Source: CAVYOE01 sp963770155 (GTDB lineage Bacteria > Actinomycetota > Thermoleophilia > Solirubrobacterales > 70-9). From it: a stretch of 64,000 nucleotides of DNA. The stretch is from contig CAVYOE010000001.1 of NCBI GenBank assembly GCA_963770155.1, forward strand, positions 1,922,001-1,986,000, given 5' to 3'. Position numbers and translations under genes: made by a program. Under the pieces are notes generated by a model that made no database searches, was not told the origin of the DNA, and saw only the letters and a program-made list of their open reading frames with translations. Below are positions 1 through 7,782 of the stretch, piece by piece (position 1 is the first letter of the stretch; each line of letters opens with the position of its first letter).

Positions 1-1
1 T

Positions 2-184
2 GAGCAAATAGACATTCGCCGATTCCTGGCCAGCCTCGATAACGGCATCCGCCAGACACAGCCAGGTTGGATCGCCAGCGAGAACCGCCGGATCAGTATC
101 GAGGCGTGTTTGGAGTTGCTCGTTCAGATTGCCCGTCAGTGGAACCGCTACCGGAACCCTGTTCCCTGGCTGTCGTGCACCTAG
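2..184 (+). CDS. C-terminal end of an unrecognised protein (5' truncated)
   Basis: An open frame enters from the left edge and closes at a TAG at 182-184, giving 60 residues. The peptide is rich in Ile, Asn, Arg and Trp (it contains RISIEACLELL and QWNRYRNPVPW) and has a believable helical composition, unlike the Arg/Pro/Ala-rich shadow frames elsewhere. No family is recognised. The local G+C is clearly lower than in the rest of the window, so it may be acquired DNA. It could also be a chance frame, since the 5' part is outside the window. Confidence 0.4.
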   Translation, partial: EQIDIRRFLASLDNGIRQTQPGWIASENRRISIEACLELLVQIARQWNRYRNPVPWLSCT

Positions 185-338
185 GCTTCGGAGGATGCCG
201 GGAATGCGGTGCCCGCTATATGTCCGAAGGGCGGGTCCGTGCCGCAAATGTGCCGCGGAAATCGCCTCACCCTTTTGAACGACGAACTCGGCGAAGTCGT
301 CTTGGCCTTCGGTACCACCCCGAATTCGGAGCAGGCCC
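185..338. other. Intergenic gap with no recognised feature
   Basis: This stretch lies between the truncated left-edge gene and the convergent GNAT gene. A plus-strand frame crosses it, but its composition does not look like protein. I see no clear terminator hairpin. Confidence 0.4.
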
Positions 339-791
339 TTAGTTGGTCCCAGTGAGCTCTTTGACAAGGATCGTTGTGTCTGCGGTCGAGTAGATCTCGC
401 TGTAGCCGAGTCTCTTGTATAGAGGCACCGCGGATCTCTTCTCACCGCCAGTGACAGGCCAAAGCATGGAATTTGCTGCAATGACGGAGCGGTAGTTGCG
501 TCGTGATTCGGCCTCAAACCGCCGGATTAGCTCACTTCCAAGCCCCTGGTTCCGATACCCCGCGGCAACAAGGAGACTTGCCATCTCGATGACGTCTGGC
601 GAGAGGGCGACTCCAAAGACGAATCCACAAAGTACCTCGCCATCAAAGGCGAGTACATTCGGGTAGATATCGAGGATCTCCTGAAGGCGCCCTACGGATG
701 GCGCTCGACCGAGTTCTGCATCGGCCAGAGCCCGCACAGTCTGAGCGTCGGCAGCTGAGCCACCGCGGAGAGTTGTCGTGGCCAGGGCCAC
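339..791 (-). CDS. GNAT family N-acetyltransferase
   Basis: A 150-residue single-domain protein of the GNAT fold, which transfers acetyl from acetyl-CoA to an amine; the substrate cannot be read from sequence. Motif A, the acetyl-CoA pyrophosphate loop, is RNQGLG at residues 80-85, preceded by a beta-4-like strand (VIEMASLLV, 67-75). The usual C-terminal PLYKRLGYSEI segment is at about 123-133. It starts at a GTG at 789-791. The gene lies alone in the lower-GC left edge, is convergent with the truncated gene and divergent from the membrane protein at 972. The family is clear; the function is unknown. Confidence 0.8.
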   Translation of the reverse strand: MALATTTLRGGSAADAQTVRALADAELGRAPSVGRLQEILDIYPNVLAFDGEVLCGFVFGVALSPDVIEMASLLVAAGYRNQGLGSELIRRFEAESRRNYRSVIAANSMLWPVTGGEKRSAVPLYKRLGYSEIYSTADTTILVKELTGTN

Positions 792-959
792 GCGTCCACA
801 ATATCTAGCGAGAGTCGAAAGCTCGCAAGACCGACCTCAGTCTCCAAACGCACCCGTTTCGGTAAGGGTGCGATCTCCCCGGTCGGTTTCTGAAGAAGCT
901 CCGACTGCCAATACGAGAATGCGAGGCCGAGTGGAGAACTCGGCACGCCATAGCCTGGT

Positions 960-965
960 TACATT
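960..965 (+). promoter_or_regulatory. Putative -10 element (TACATT), leaderless
   Basis: TACATT ends six bases before the ATG at 972. This fits the TAnnnT spacing seen before many genes in the window and implies a transcript starting at or next to the start codon. No clear -35 is seen. Confidence 0.45.
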
Positions 966-971
966 CGCGAC

Positions 972-1682
972 ATGACGCTGCGCCGCAGACAGAAGAACAC
1001 CAGCAAGACCGCCGAGCGGGTCACGGTCGGCCTTGCCGTGCTCGCCGTGGGCACGGCGGGAACCGTCATCGCGGGCGAGATCGCACGCCTGGTCAGGCGC
1101 CGGCGGGAGAGCAAGCACGTGCCGGTCCCGGGGAGCTTTGGGGAGACGGCAGGGCACGCGACCCGCGACACGCTCGCGGTCGTACAGAAGGCGCACGATG
1201 CCGCCCCCCGGCACGAGACGGTCCTGTTCAACATGCTCGCCGGCTTCCTCGGGGCATTCGCGACGGTGCGGCTGCTCACCTGGGGGATCCGGGGCGACTG
1301 GCTTCCGACCCGGGACATCGTCATCGGCGACACGCACATCCACCACTTCGTTCCGGGGATCATCACCGCCTTCGGATGTGGCGGCGCGGCCCTGGTGACC
1401 GAGGACGAGCGGCTCGAGGAGGTGCTGGCACTCGGGTTCGGCGTCGGCGCCGGTCTCACCTTCGACGAGGCCGCGCTGCTCCTCGATCTCCGCGACGTCT
1501 ACTGGAGCCGGGAGGGGCTTCTGAGCATCCAGGTCAGCCTCGGCGTGGCAGCCCTTCTCTCGGCGTCGATCCTCGGCCTGAGAATGCTGAGACGTGGTGA
1601 GCAGCGCGCCGCCGAGGCTCGCTTGATCCCGCACTATGGCGAGGAGCACAGCATGATCCACCTCGTCCCCGACGCCGCCTAG
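972..1682 (+). CDS. Integral membrane protein of unknown function with an HIHH motif
   Basis: A 236-residue protein with a basic N-terminus and a likely membrane helix at about 17-38. A loop is followed by a second hydrophobic segment at about 84-106 and further hydrophobic stretches at about 126-142, 152-172 and 184-205. The motif HIHHF (122-126) lies next to a membrane segment, and a short acidic stretch (TEDERLEE) follows, so metal binding is possible but unproven. The C-terminus is cytosol-like and His-containing. It ends five bases before the GTG of the methyltransferase, so the two are probably co-transcribed. I do not recognise a named family. Confidence 0.65.
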   Translation: MTLRRRQKNTSKTAERVTVGLAVLAVGTAGTVIAGEIARLVRRRRESKHVPVPGSFGETAGHATRDTLAVVQKAHDAAPRHETVLFNMLAGFLGAFATVRLLTWGIRGDWLPTRDIVIGDTHIHHFVPGIITAFGCGGAALVTEDERLEEVLALGFGVGAGLTFDEAALLLDLRDVYWSREGLLSIQVSLGVAALLSASILGLRMLRRGEQRAAEARLIPHYGEEHSMIHLVPDAA

Positions 1683-1687
1683 TTCGG

Positions 1688-2533
1688 GTGCAGCTGCCTG
1701 GGCGCGGCGAGGCGATCGGCCCGACCGCCCATTACACGGGACAGGTCTGGGTCCGCAACGGCCTCTCCGATCCCGCACTTGATACGGCGGGCGGGCGCGC
1801 TCTGTTCGCCTCGACCCGGCCGGCGACCCTGGCCGCCCGCGTCGCCGGCCGTCCCACGCTCGAGGGGATCCTGCTCGCCAGGCACCTGGTCATCGACGAG
1901 CTGCTCGCGCGGGAGATCGAGACCGGCCGGATAGGTCAGGTGATCGAGATCGCGGCCGGACTCTCGGGGCGTGGCCTGCGCTTTGTCCGCAGCTACGAGG
2001 GGCTCACCTACATCGAGGCCGACCTGCCGGGAATGGCGGCTCGTAAGCGGGAGCTGCTCTCACGGGCGGGCGACCTCGCCGCCGGCCACCGAGTGGTCGA
2101 GATCGACGCATTCCTGCAGGAGGGAGAGGGGAGCCTTCCATCTCTCGCGGCCGGCCTCGACGGAAGCCGCGGGCTGGCGGTGATCAGCGAGGGCCTCGTG
2201 CACTACTTCAATCGCCCGGCAGTGACAGAGCTTTGGGCGCGCGTCGCGGGCGTCCTGGGGGCGTTTCCGCATGGCGTCTATTACTCGGAGCTGCACCTGC
2301 GCCGCGACCACCGCGGCCTCCTCCCGAGGGCCGTGTTCGCCGGGGTCTCCCTGCTCGTCCGCCGTCTCATGCACGTGCATTTCGAGGACGACGAAGACGC
2401 ACTCGTCGAGCTGCGCGACGCCGGCTTCGGGAAGGCGGTGCTGCACCACACCGACCAGCACCCGGCCGCCGCCGGTGTGGATGGGGCCAGCGCCCGACTG
2501 GTGCGGGTGATCGAGGCGAGCCCGGCGCTCTAG
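1688..2533 (+). CDS. PPM1/LCMT-like class I SAM-dependent methyltransferase
   Basis: A 281-residue protein resembling the leucine carboxyl methyltransferase (PPM1/LCMT) superfamily, which in bacteria covers many O-methyltransferases. Visible signatures are a SAM-binding loop VIEIAAGLSGRGLRF (85-99), an acidic loop YIEADLP (108-114) and ISEGLVHYF (166-174), all in the usual order. The GTG start lies five bases after the upstream stop and makes a short N-terminus. The natural substrate is unknown. Pairing with the HIHH membrane protein suggests a shared but unidentified role. Confidence 0.7.
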   Translation: MQLPGRGEAIGPTAHYTGQVWVRNGLSDPALDTAGGRALFASTRPATLAARVAGRPTLEGILLARHLVIDELLAREIETGRIGQVIEIAAGLSGRGLRFVRSYEGLTYIEADLPGMAARKRELLSRAGDLAAGHRVVEIDAFLQEGEGSLPSLAAGLDGSRGLAVISEGLVHYFNRPAVTELWARVAGVLGAFPHGVYYSELHLRRDHRGLLPRAVFAGVSLLVRRLMHVHFEDDEDALVELRDAGFGKAVLHHTDQHPAAAGVDGASARLVRVIEASPAL

Positions 2534-2557
2534 GCGGCAGGCGTCTGGACGGCCGCT

Positions 2558-3859
2558 CTAGGCGGCCTTCAGGCTCGGCTCGCCGCCCATCCAGATCACC
2601 TGGTCGCGGGCCGGCCCGACCCCGACCAGCCGCACGGGGGCGCCGGCGTGGTCGGCAAGCGCCGCCAGGTAGTCGCGGGCCTCGCGCGGCAGGTCGGACT
2701 CGCTGCGGGCGTCACCGATCTCGCCGTCGAAGCCGGGGAGCTCCTCGTACTCGGCTTCGGCGTTGAAGATGATCGACTGGTGGAAGGGGAACTCGTCGAA
2801 GACGGCGCCGTCGGGGTGGCGGTATCGGATGGCCACCTTCAGCGGATCGATCCCGGCGAGCACGTCGAGCTTGGTCACCGCCAGGGCGGTCATCCGGTTG
2901 AGCCGGACCGCGTAGCGCAGCGCGACCAGGTCGAGCCAGCCGCAGCGCCGCTCCCTGCCGGTCGTGGTCCCGAACTCGTGGCCGCGCTCGAGCAGGCGCC
3001 GGCCGATCTCGTCCTCGAGCTCGGTAGGGAACGGCCCGGCTCCGACCCGGGTCGTATAGGCCTTGGTGACCCCCCAGACCTCGTCGATGTCGGCGGGGCC
3101 AACCCCCGCGCCGACGCAGGCCGCCCCGGAGACCGGGTTGGAGGAGGTGACGAACGGATAGGTGCCGTGGTCGAGGTCGAGCAGCGTGCCCTGGGCGCCC
3201 TCGAACAGGACCGTCCCGTCGGAGTCGAGGGCGTCCCAGCAGAGCCGGGCTGTGTCGCTGATGTGGGATTCGAGCTGGCTGCCGTAGGTCAGGTACTGAT
3301 CGGTCATCGCGTGCAGATCGAGCTGAGGGTCCTTGGCGAACTCGCGCAGGGCATGGACCTTCGGCTCCATCGCCGCCATGATCTTCTTGCGCAGGATCTT
3401 CTCGTCGAGCAGGTCCTGGACCCGGATCCCGAGACGCGAGGCCTTGTCGGCATAGCAGGGGCCGATGCCGCGCCGGGTCGTCCCGATCGACAGGGATCCG
3501 AGCTTCGATTCGCCCGCCGTGTCGAGCATCACGTGGTAGGGCATGATCAGGTGTGCGTTGGCCGAGATCCGCAGGCCGTTGACATCGACGCCGCGCTTGC
3601 GCAGATCCTCGAGCTCCCCGATCAGGACCTTCGGATCGATCACCACCCCGTTGCCGATCGCGCAGGTCTTGCCTGGATAGAGAATGCCCGAGGGGATCAG
3701 GTGGAACTTGAACTCGGTGCCCTCGCGCACGATCGTGTGGCCGGCGTTGTTGCCGCCCTGAAAACGGATCACCATGTCGGCCTGCTCGGCGAGCAGGTCG
3801 GTGACCTTCCCCTTTCCTTCGTCGCCCCACTGAGAGCCGACGATCACGGTTCCGGGCAT
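2558..3859 (-). CDS. purA: Adenylosuccinate synthetase
   Basis: This enzyme makes adenylosuccinate from IMP, aspartate and GTP, the first committed step to AMP, in the cytoplasm. The 433 residues are close to the family's usual 425-430. The N-terminus carries the diagnostic GTP-binding segment SQWGDEGKGKVTDLL at residues 9-23, followed by QGGNNAGHT. A later VGAGPFPTEL and TTTGRERRCGWLD are also characteristic. It is the last gene of the rpsF-to-purA minus-strand run, 18 bases after the dnaC-like gene, and converges on the methyltransferase gene. No anomalies are seen. Confidence 0.97.
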   Translation of the reverse strand: MPGTVIVGSQWGDEGKGKVTDLLAEQADMVIRFQGGNNAGHTIVREGTEFKFHLIPSGILYPGKTCAIGNGVVIDPKVLIGELEDLRKRGVDVNGLRISANAHLIMPYHVMLDTAGESKLGSLSIGTTRRGIGPCYADKASRLGIRVQDLLDEKILRKKIMAAMEPKVHALREFAKDPQLDLHAMTDQYLTYGSQLESHISDTARLCWDALDSDGTVLFEGAQGTLLDLDHGTYPFVTSSNPVSGAACVGAGVGPADIDEVWGVTKAYTTRVGAGPFPTELEDEIGRRLLERGHEFGTTTGRERRCGWLDLVALRYAVRLNRMTALAVTKLDVLAGIDPLKVAIRYRHPDGAVFDEFPFHQSIIFNAEAEYEELPGFDGEIGDARSESDLPREARDYLAALADHAGAPVRLVGVGPARDQVIWMGGEPSLKAA

Positions 3860-3877
3860 GACCAGGGGATTATGAAC

Positions 3878-4585
3878 TCAGGAGGCGAGCCGCACGCGGC
3901 GGTCCTCGCCAAACAGCGGCAGGGGATCGCCGCAGATCTCCACCAGGCGTGAGACCGTGCGTGCGCCGATCTGCTCCTCGAGCTTGGCCTGGTCGAGATT
4001 GGTGGTGACGAGGATGGACCGCTGGGCCTCGTATCGCTCGTTCACCAAGGAGTAGAGCTGCTCCAGCACCCACTCGGAGCTCTTTTCGGCACCGAGGTCG
4101 TCGACGTGCAGGAGGTCGACCGAGGTGAGACGCTCGAACAGCTGCAGGAAGGAGTCCTCGCCCGGCTCGGCCTCGTAGGTGCGGCGCATCCGCGCCAGGA
4201 GCTTCGGCAGCGAGTAGATCGCGACCGAGCGGCCGGCCTTGAGCGCAGACTTGGAGACGAGCATCGCCAGGGTCGTCTTGCCGGTGCCGACGTCGCCCAT
4301 CAGCCACAGGCCGCGGCCGTTGGCGAGGTTCTGCTCGATCTCCTCGCAGAATGTTCGGACCACGCGGACCACCATCTGGTCCATCGACGTCACCGGCGGG
4401 CGTTCGAAGGAAACCCCGCGGTACTTGGCCGGGATCACCGAGGCGACCCCGGCGTTTCGCGCGCGGGCAATGCGGCGCTCGCGGCACTCGCAGGGCCGCG
4501 CGATGTCCTCGGGACCGAGGATCCACCCGGACCCGTCGCAGGCGGCGAGGGGACAGCTTTCCCGCTCGGTCCCGGAGCCGGCCAC
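3878..4585 (-). CDS. DnaC/DnaI-like AAA+ helicase-loader ATPase
   Basis: A 235-residue AAA+ protein of the DnaC/IstB/DnaI type. It carries Walker A GDVGTGKTT (97-105), Walker B DLLHVDDLG (157-165), sensor-1-like TTN (194-196) and an arginine-finger-like SRL near 212. The N-terminus has four cysteines (11, 16, 32, 34) that could hold zinc, as in DnaI-type loaders. The GTG start directly follows the TAG of dnaB with no spacer, implying translational coupling. Position next to the replicative helicase supports a role in loading DnaB at origins. A transposition helper of the IstB type is less likely because no transposase is nearby. Confidence 0.85.
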   Translation of the reverse strand: MAGSGTERESCPLAACDGSGWILGPEDIARPCECRERRIARARNAGVASVIPAKYRGVSFERPPVTSMDQMVVRVVRTFCEEIEQNLANGRGLWLMGDVGTGKTTLAMLVSKSALKAGRSVAIYSLPKLLARMRRTYEAEPGEDSFLQLFERLTSVDLLHVDDLGAEKSSEWVLEQLYSLVNERYEAQRSILVTTNLDQAKLEEQIGARTVSRLVEICGDPLPLFGEDRRVRLAS

Positions 4586-6085
4586 CTAGAAGACCCCGTC
4601 AGAGGCGCCGAGCCCCTGATCTTCGCCGGAATCCCCGAGGTCGTCGTCTTCCATCAGCGAGGTGGTCTCGACCCCGGCAGCTTGCTCGACCGGCCGCTCG
4701 CCCCGCGCCATGTCGAAGAAGCGTGGATAGCGCTCGTTGAAGACCAGCGTCTTCTGGCCGACCGGGCCGTTGCGGTGCTTGGCGATGATGATGTCGGCCT
4801 CGCCCTCGCGCTCGGAGTCCTCCTTGTAGCGGTCCTCCCGGTAGATGAACATAACCACGTCGGCGTCCTGTTCGATCTGTCCGGATTCCCTCAGGTCGGA
4901 GAGCATCGGCTTGCCGCCGGGGCGCTGCTCGGGTGCGCGCGAGAGCTGCGAGACCCCGATCACCGGCACCTTCAGCTCCTGGGAGAGGATCTTGAGCCCT
5001 CGGCTGATCTGACCGACCTGCTCGACCCGGTTGGCGCGCGGGTCCTCGGGCTGCATCAGCTGGATGTAGTCGACGATGATCAGGCCCAGGCCGCCCCTGT
5101 CCTTCTCCTTGACGTGGAGGCGCCGCGCCTTGGCGCGGAGCTGGAGCAGGCCGAGCTCGGCTGAGTCGTCGATCCAGAGCGGAGCCTTGTCGAGGGCGTT
5201 GCAGGCATTGATCACCTTGCCCCACTCGTTGCTCGCGACCGTTCCCTTGCGCAGCATGTCGCTGCTGATCCGGGCCTTCGAGGCGATGAAGCGCTGGGCC
5301 AGCTCGGCCTCGGACATCTCCAACGAGAACAGCGCCACCGGTTTGCCGTGGTCGACCGCGGCGTTCTCGGCGATGTTGCAGGCGAGGGTGCTCTTGCCGA
5401 GCGAGGGCCGCGCCGCGACGATGATCAGGTTGCCCGCCTGGAAGCCCCCGGTGATCGCGTCGAGGTCACGGTAGCCCGACGGGGTGCCGATCAGCCCGCC
5501 ATCGCGCTTGCTCAGCTCCTCGAGCTTGCTTACCTCATCGACCAGGATGTCCTGGATCACCCGGAAGTCGGAGACGCTCTGCTCGTGGGCGACCTTGAAC
5601 AGGAGCGATTCGGCCTGCTCGGCGAGCTCCATCGCGCCGCCCTTGCGCTCGCCGACCGACTGCAGGATGGTGTGGGCGGCGTCGATGAGCCGCCGCAGCA
5701 GCGAGTTCTGCTTGACGATCTCGGCGTAGTGCCTGGCGTTCCCCGGAGCCTTGACCGTGGCGGTGAGGTTGAGCACCTGGTCGCGGCCGCCGACGGCTTC
5801 CAGTTCACCCACCTGGGCAAGGGCCTCGGACACAGTGAGCCCGTCGATCGGCTCCCCCTCGGTCTCGAGCCGCTGAATTGCCTTGAAGATCTTGCGGTGC
5901 TGCTCCCGGTAGAAGTCGTCCGGCGCCAGGCGGACGTCGAGGACGACGGGGCTAATCGCCGACTCGGAGACCATCATCGCCCCGAGAACAGATTCCTCTG
6001 CATCGAGGTTCTGCGGCGGGACGTTGGGGGCTGTCTGGGTGGCTGCCATCCGGGTCAGGTCGTCGGGGAGCTGGATCTCGGTCAT
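4586..6085 (-). CDS. dnaB: Replicative DNA helicase DnaB
   Basis: The hexameric 5'-3' helicase of the replisome, 499 residues. The N-terminal DnaB domain starts around VPPQNLDAEESVLGAMM (22-38). The RecA-like C-terminal domain carries Walker A ARPSLGKST (225-233), a LIIVDYIQLM Walker B and an arginine-rich SRGLK...VPVIGVSQLSR region. There is no intein, unlike in several actinobacterial dnaB genes. The start is uncertain: ATG at 6085, or a Met 12 codons later (6049) nearer the conserved part. It is separated from rplI by about 230 bases containing tandem repeats and is followed immediately by the loader gene. Confidence 0.96.
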   Translation of the reverse strand: MTEIQLPDDLTRMAATQTAPNVPPQNLDAEESVLGAMMVSESAISPVVLDVRLAPDDFYREQHRKIFKAIQRLETEGEPIDGLTVSEALAQVGELEAVGGRDQVLNLTATVKAPGNARHYAEIVKQNSLLRRLIDAAHTILQSVGERKGGAMELAEQAESLLFKVAHEQSVSDFRVIQDILVDEVSKLEELSKRDGGLIGTPSGYRDLDAITGGFQAGNLIIVAARPSLGKSTLACNIAENAAVDHGKPVALFSLEMSEAELAQRFIASKARISSDMLRKGTVASNEWGKVINACNALDKAPLWIDDSAELGLLQLRAKARRLHVKEKDRGGLGLIIVDYIQLMQPEDPRANRVEQVGQISRGLKILSQELKVPVIGVSQLSRAPEQRPGGKPMLSDLRESGQIEQDADVVMFIYREDRYKEDSEREGEADIIIAKHRNGPVGQKTLVFNERYPRFFDMARGERPVEQAAGVETTSLMEDDDLGDSGEDQGLGASDGVF

Positions 6086-6260
6086 CCCCTACATGGTTGT
6101 TGAGGCTCCGGCGGCGCTTTTTTCGCCCCATTCGTGCCCCGCCCCCAGAAAACCACAGGCACGACTCAGGCGTCAGCCCAGAAGCGGGGTCTTTGCGGCA
6201 AAGCCCTTGCGGGCGCCGACGCGGAAGCCGCAAACAGCGCTCGTCGACATTGAGCCGGTG
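6086..6260. other. Spacer between rplI and dnaB
   Basis: This holds no convincing gene. On the minus strand it contains a short inverted repeat (TCGTGCC ... GGCACGA) and an A-run in front of dnaB, so it may carry the dnaB promoter or leader. No clean intrinsic terminator could be drawn. Confidence 0.35.
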
Positions 6261-6320
6261 GGACCGAGCCGGAGGAGCTGGGACCGAGCCGGAGGAGCTG
6301 GGACCGAGCCGGAGGAGCTA
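6261..6320. repeat. Three perfect tandem copies of a 20-bp unit at the 3' end of rplI
   Basis: The plus-strand unit GGACCGAGCCGGAGGAGCTG is repeated head to tail at 6261-6280, 6281-6300 and 6301-6320; the last copy ends in A instead of G. The copy at 6301-6320 contains the rplI stop codon (6318-6320), so two full units and most of the third lie just downstream of the gene. There are no spacers, so it is not a CRISPR. It is most simply a slippage-prone minisatellite. Confidence 0.9.
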
Positions 6321-6788
6321 GTCCTGGGAGGCGGAGCTGTCCTGCGGCGCGACGATCGTCTTCACCTTGGCGGAGACACCGCCGCCGACCTCGATTTCGA
6401 CCATGAATGTCCCGGTTTCGCGGATCGGCTCCGGGAGCTGGATCTTCTTGCGGTCGACCTTGATTCCCCGTGCGGCCTGGATCGCTTCGGCGATCTCGTT
6501 CGAGGTGACCGAGCCGAACAGCTTTCCGTCCTCGCCGGCGCGGTGGCTGATCGTCAACACGGTCTTGGACAGGAGCTCGGAAGTCTCGCCGGCGCGCTCT
6601 GCGGCCTGCTGCTCGGCCTCCTCGGCGCGCTTGCGGCGCCGTTCGGCCTCCTCGAGGGAAGCGCGGGTGGCGGGCTGGGCCAGCTTGCGCGGAACCAGGA
6701 AGTTGCGCAGGTACCCGGGGGAGACGTCGACGGCTTCCCCGGCCGCTCCGAGGTTCTCGACATCGGCGAGCAGTACTGCCTGGGCCAC
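6318..6788 (-). CDS. rplI: 50S ribosomal protein L9
   Basis: L9 binds 23S rRNA near the L1 stalk base. The 156-residue protein shows the classic N-terminal domain (QAVLLADVENLGAAGEAVDVSPGYLRNFLVPRKLA) followed by the long charged connecting helix (EEAERRRKRAEEAEQQA) and the C-terminal domain with KLFGSVTSNEIAEAI. It lies 8 bases after rpsR in the usual rpsF-ssb-rpsR-rplI order. The C-terminus ends in a short acidic Ser/Asp tail. The stop codon lies in the tandem repeat. Confidence 0.96.
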   Translation of the reverse strand: MAQAVLLADVENLGAAGEAVDVSPGYLRNFLVPRKLAQPATRASLEEAERRRKRAEEAEQQAAERAGETSELLSKTVLTISHRAGEDGKLFGSVTSNEIAEAIQAARGIKVDRKKIQLPEPIRETGTFMVEIEVGGGVSAKVKTIVAPQDSSASQD

Positions 6789-6796
6789 GGCGGTCC

Positions 6797-7066
6797 CTAT
6801 CTCTCGCCGACGTACGGGAGGAGGGCCAGTTCCCGGGCCCGCTTCACCGCGAGTGCGAGCTGCGCCTGATGGCGGCGGGAGAGCCCGGTGACCCGCCGGG
6901 AGCGGGTCTTCCCCCGGTCCGAGAGGAAGCGGCGCATCGTGTTCAGATCCTTGTAGTCGATGTTCTCGACGTTGAGGCGCGCGTACTTGCGCGGCCGGTA
7001 GCGGTCGGACAGCCCTCGCTTCCGGCGCGGGCCGCTGTCGTTGGAACGTTGTCCTCCTCGTGCCAT
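6797..7066 (-). CDS. rpsR: 30S ribosomal protein S18
   Basis: S18 pairs with S6 on the platform of the 30S subunit. The 89-residue version starting at ATG 7064-7066 (MARGGQRSND...) matches family length. A longer frame to 7111 adds 15 atypical residues and is rejected. Core signatures are RPRKYARLNVENIDYKD, LRRFLS-type MRRFLSDRGK and the C-terminal RRHQAQLALAVKRAREL. It is very Arg-rich, as expected for an rRNA-binding protein. A GGAAGG purine stretch lies upstream. The gene sits between ssb and rplI. Confidence 0.95.
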   Translation of the reverse strand: MARGGQRSNDSGPRRKRGLSDRYRPRKYARLNVENIDYKDLNTMRRFLSDRGKTRSRRVTGLSRRHQAQLALAVKRARELALLPYVGER

Positions 7067-7190
7067 CTGGTGTGGTTCGCTGATCCTTCCTAAGCGCGAA
7101 TCGCGCCGCACATCTAGTGCGGCGCGGAACGCAAATGATAGGGGGAAGCCCCAGCGAAGGGGTTGAAACGGGGCCTAGGCCGACGTCGAC

Positions 7191-7652
7191 CTAGAAGGGG
7201 ATGTCGTCGCCACCCGAGGCCGACGCGGCGGCCTCAGCGGGCTTGAAATCCGAGGTATCGGCGGGGACGTCGCTCTGGGGGGAGAAGCCATTGCCGCCGC
7301 CGGCGTTGTCCGAGCGCGAGCCCAGGAACTGGACGCTGTTGGCGATGATCTCCACCTTCTGACGCTTGCCCGAGCCGTCCTGGGCCTCCCACTCGCTCCA
7401 CTCGAGCCGGCCCTCGACTCCCACCGGGCGGCCCTTGGAGAGGTAGTTGGCGCAGTTCTCGCCCTGCGCTCCGAACGCTGTCACGTCGAAGTAGTTGGGC
7501 TTGTCGACCCATTCGCCGCTTTGGTCCTTGCGGCGGCTGTTGACCGCCACCCGCATCTTGCAGACGGAAGTCCCGCCGGAGGTCTGCCGCAGCTCCGGGT
7601 CCTTCGTCAGGTTCCCCGTGATTGCGACTACGTTGATGTTGGTACCGGCCAC
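7191..7652 (-). CDS. ssb: Single-stranded DNA-binding protein
   Basis: SSB coats single-stranded DNA during replication and repair. The 153 residues form an N-terminal OB fold (INVVAITGNLTKDPELR, VNSRRKDQSGEW, FDVTAFGAQGENCANYLSKG, VEGRLEW), a glycine/alanine-rich linker and the acidic tip DDIPF at 149-153 used to recruit partner proteins. It starts at GTG 7650-7652 with a good AAAGGAG ribosome-binding site nine bases upstream. It lies between rpsF and rpsR, downstream of a terminator-like hairpin. Confidence 0.96.
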   Translation of the reverse strand: MAGTNINVVAITGNLTKDPELRQTSGGTSVCKMRVAVNSRRKDQSGEWVDKPNYFDVTAFGAQGENCANYLSKGRPVGVEGRLEWSEWEAQDGSGKRQKVEIIANSVQFLGSRSDNAGGGNGFSPQSDVPADTSDFKPAEAAASASGGDDIPF

Positions 7653-7726
7653 TTAGTCAGCTCCTTTCGATCAGATTCCATCTTAAGTCGGCGGACGGCG
7701 TTTTCTCTCCCCCCCGGCCACAAGAA

Positions 7727-7745
7727 AGCCCGCAAGTTGCGGGCT
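7727..7745 (-). terminator. Hairpin between rpsF and ssb, possible attenuator
   Basis: On the minus strand AGCCCGC-AACTT-GCGGGCT forms a 7-bp, all but one G:C, stem with a 5-base loop, followed directly by TTCTT. It sits inside an otherwise classic operon, so it probably cuts rather than ends transcription, lowering ssb and the downstream genes relative to rpsF. The T tract is short. Confidence 0.6.
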
Positions 7746-7782
7746 GAGTTGGAAAACCGCGCCTGAGCTGGAGCGGCGCGGC

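Noticed and set aside
67..342. Plus-strand frame of 91 codons at the left edge
   Set aside because: It overlaps the more protein-like frame ending at 184, has a Cys/Arg/Pro composition without a domain, and runs into the GNAT gene.
2551..2567. GGCCGC-TCTAG-GCGGCC hairpin between the methyltransferase and purA
   Set aside because: The stem is only six pairs, overlaps the purA stop and has no T tract, so a terminator call is not safe.
3878..4585. IstB transposition helper instead of a helicase loader
   Set aside because: There is no IstA transposase or terminal inverted repeat nearby; the gene abuts dnaB in a housekeeping operon.
6261..6320. Possible CRISPR remnant
   Set aside because: The repeats are directly adjacent with no spacers and no cas genes; it is a tandem repeat.
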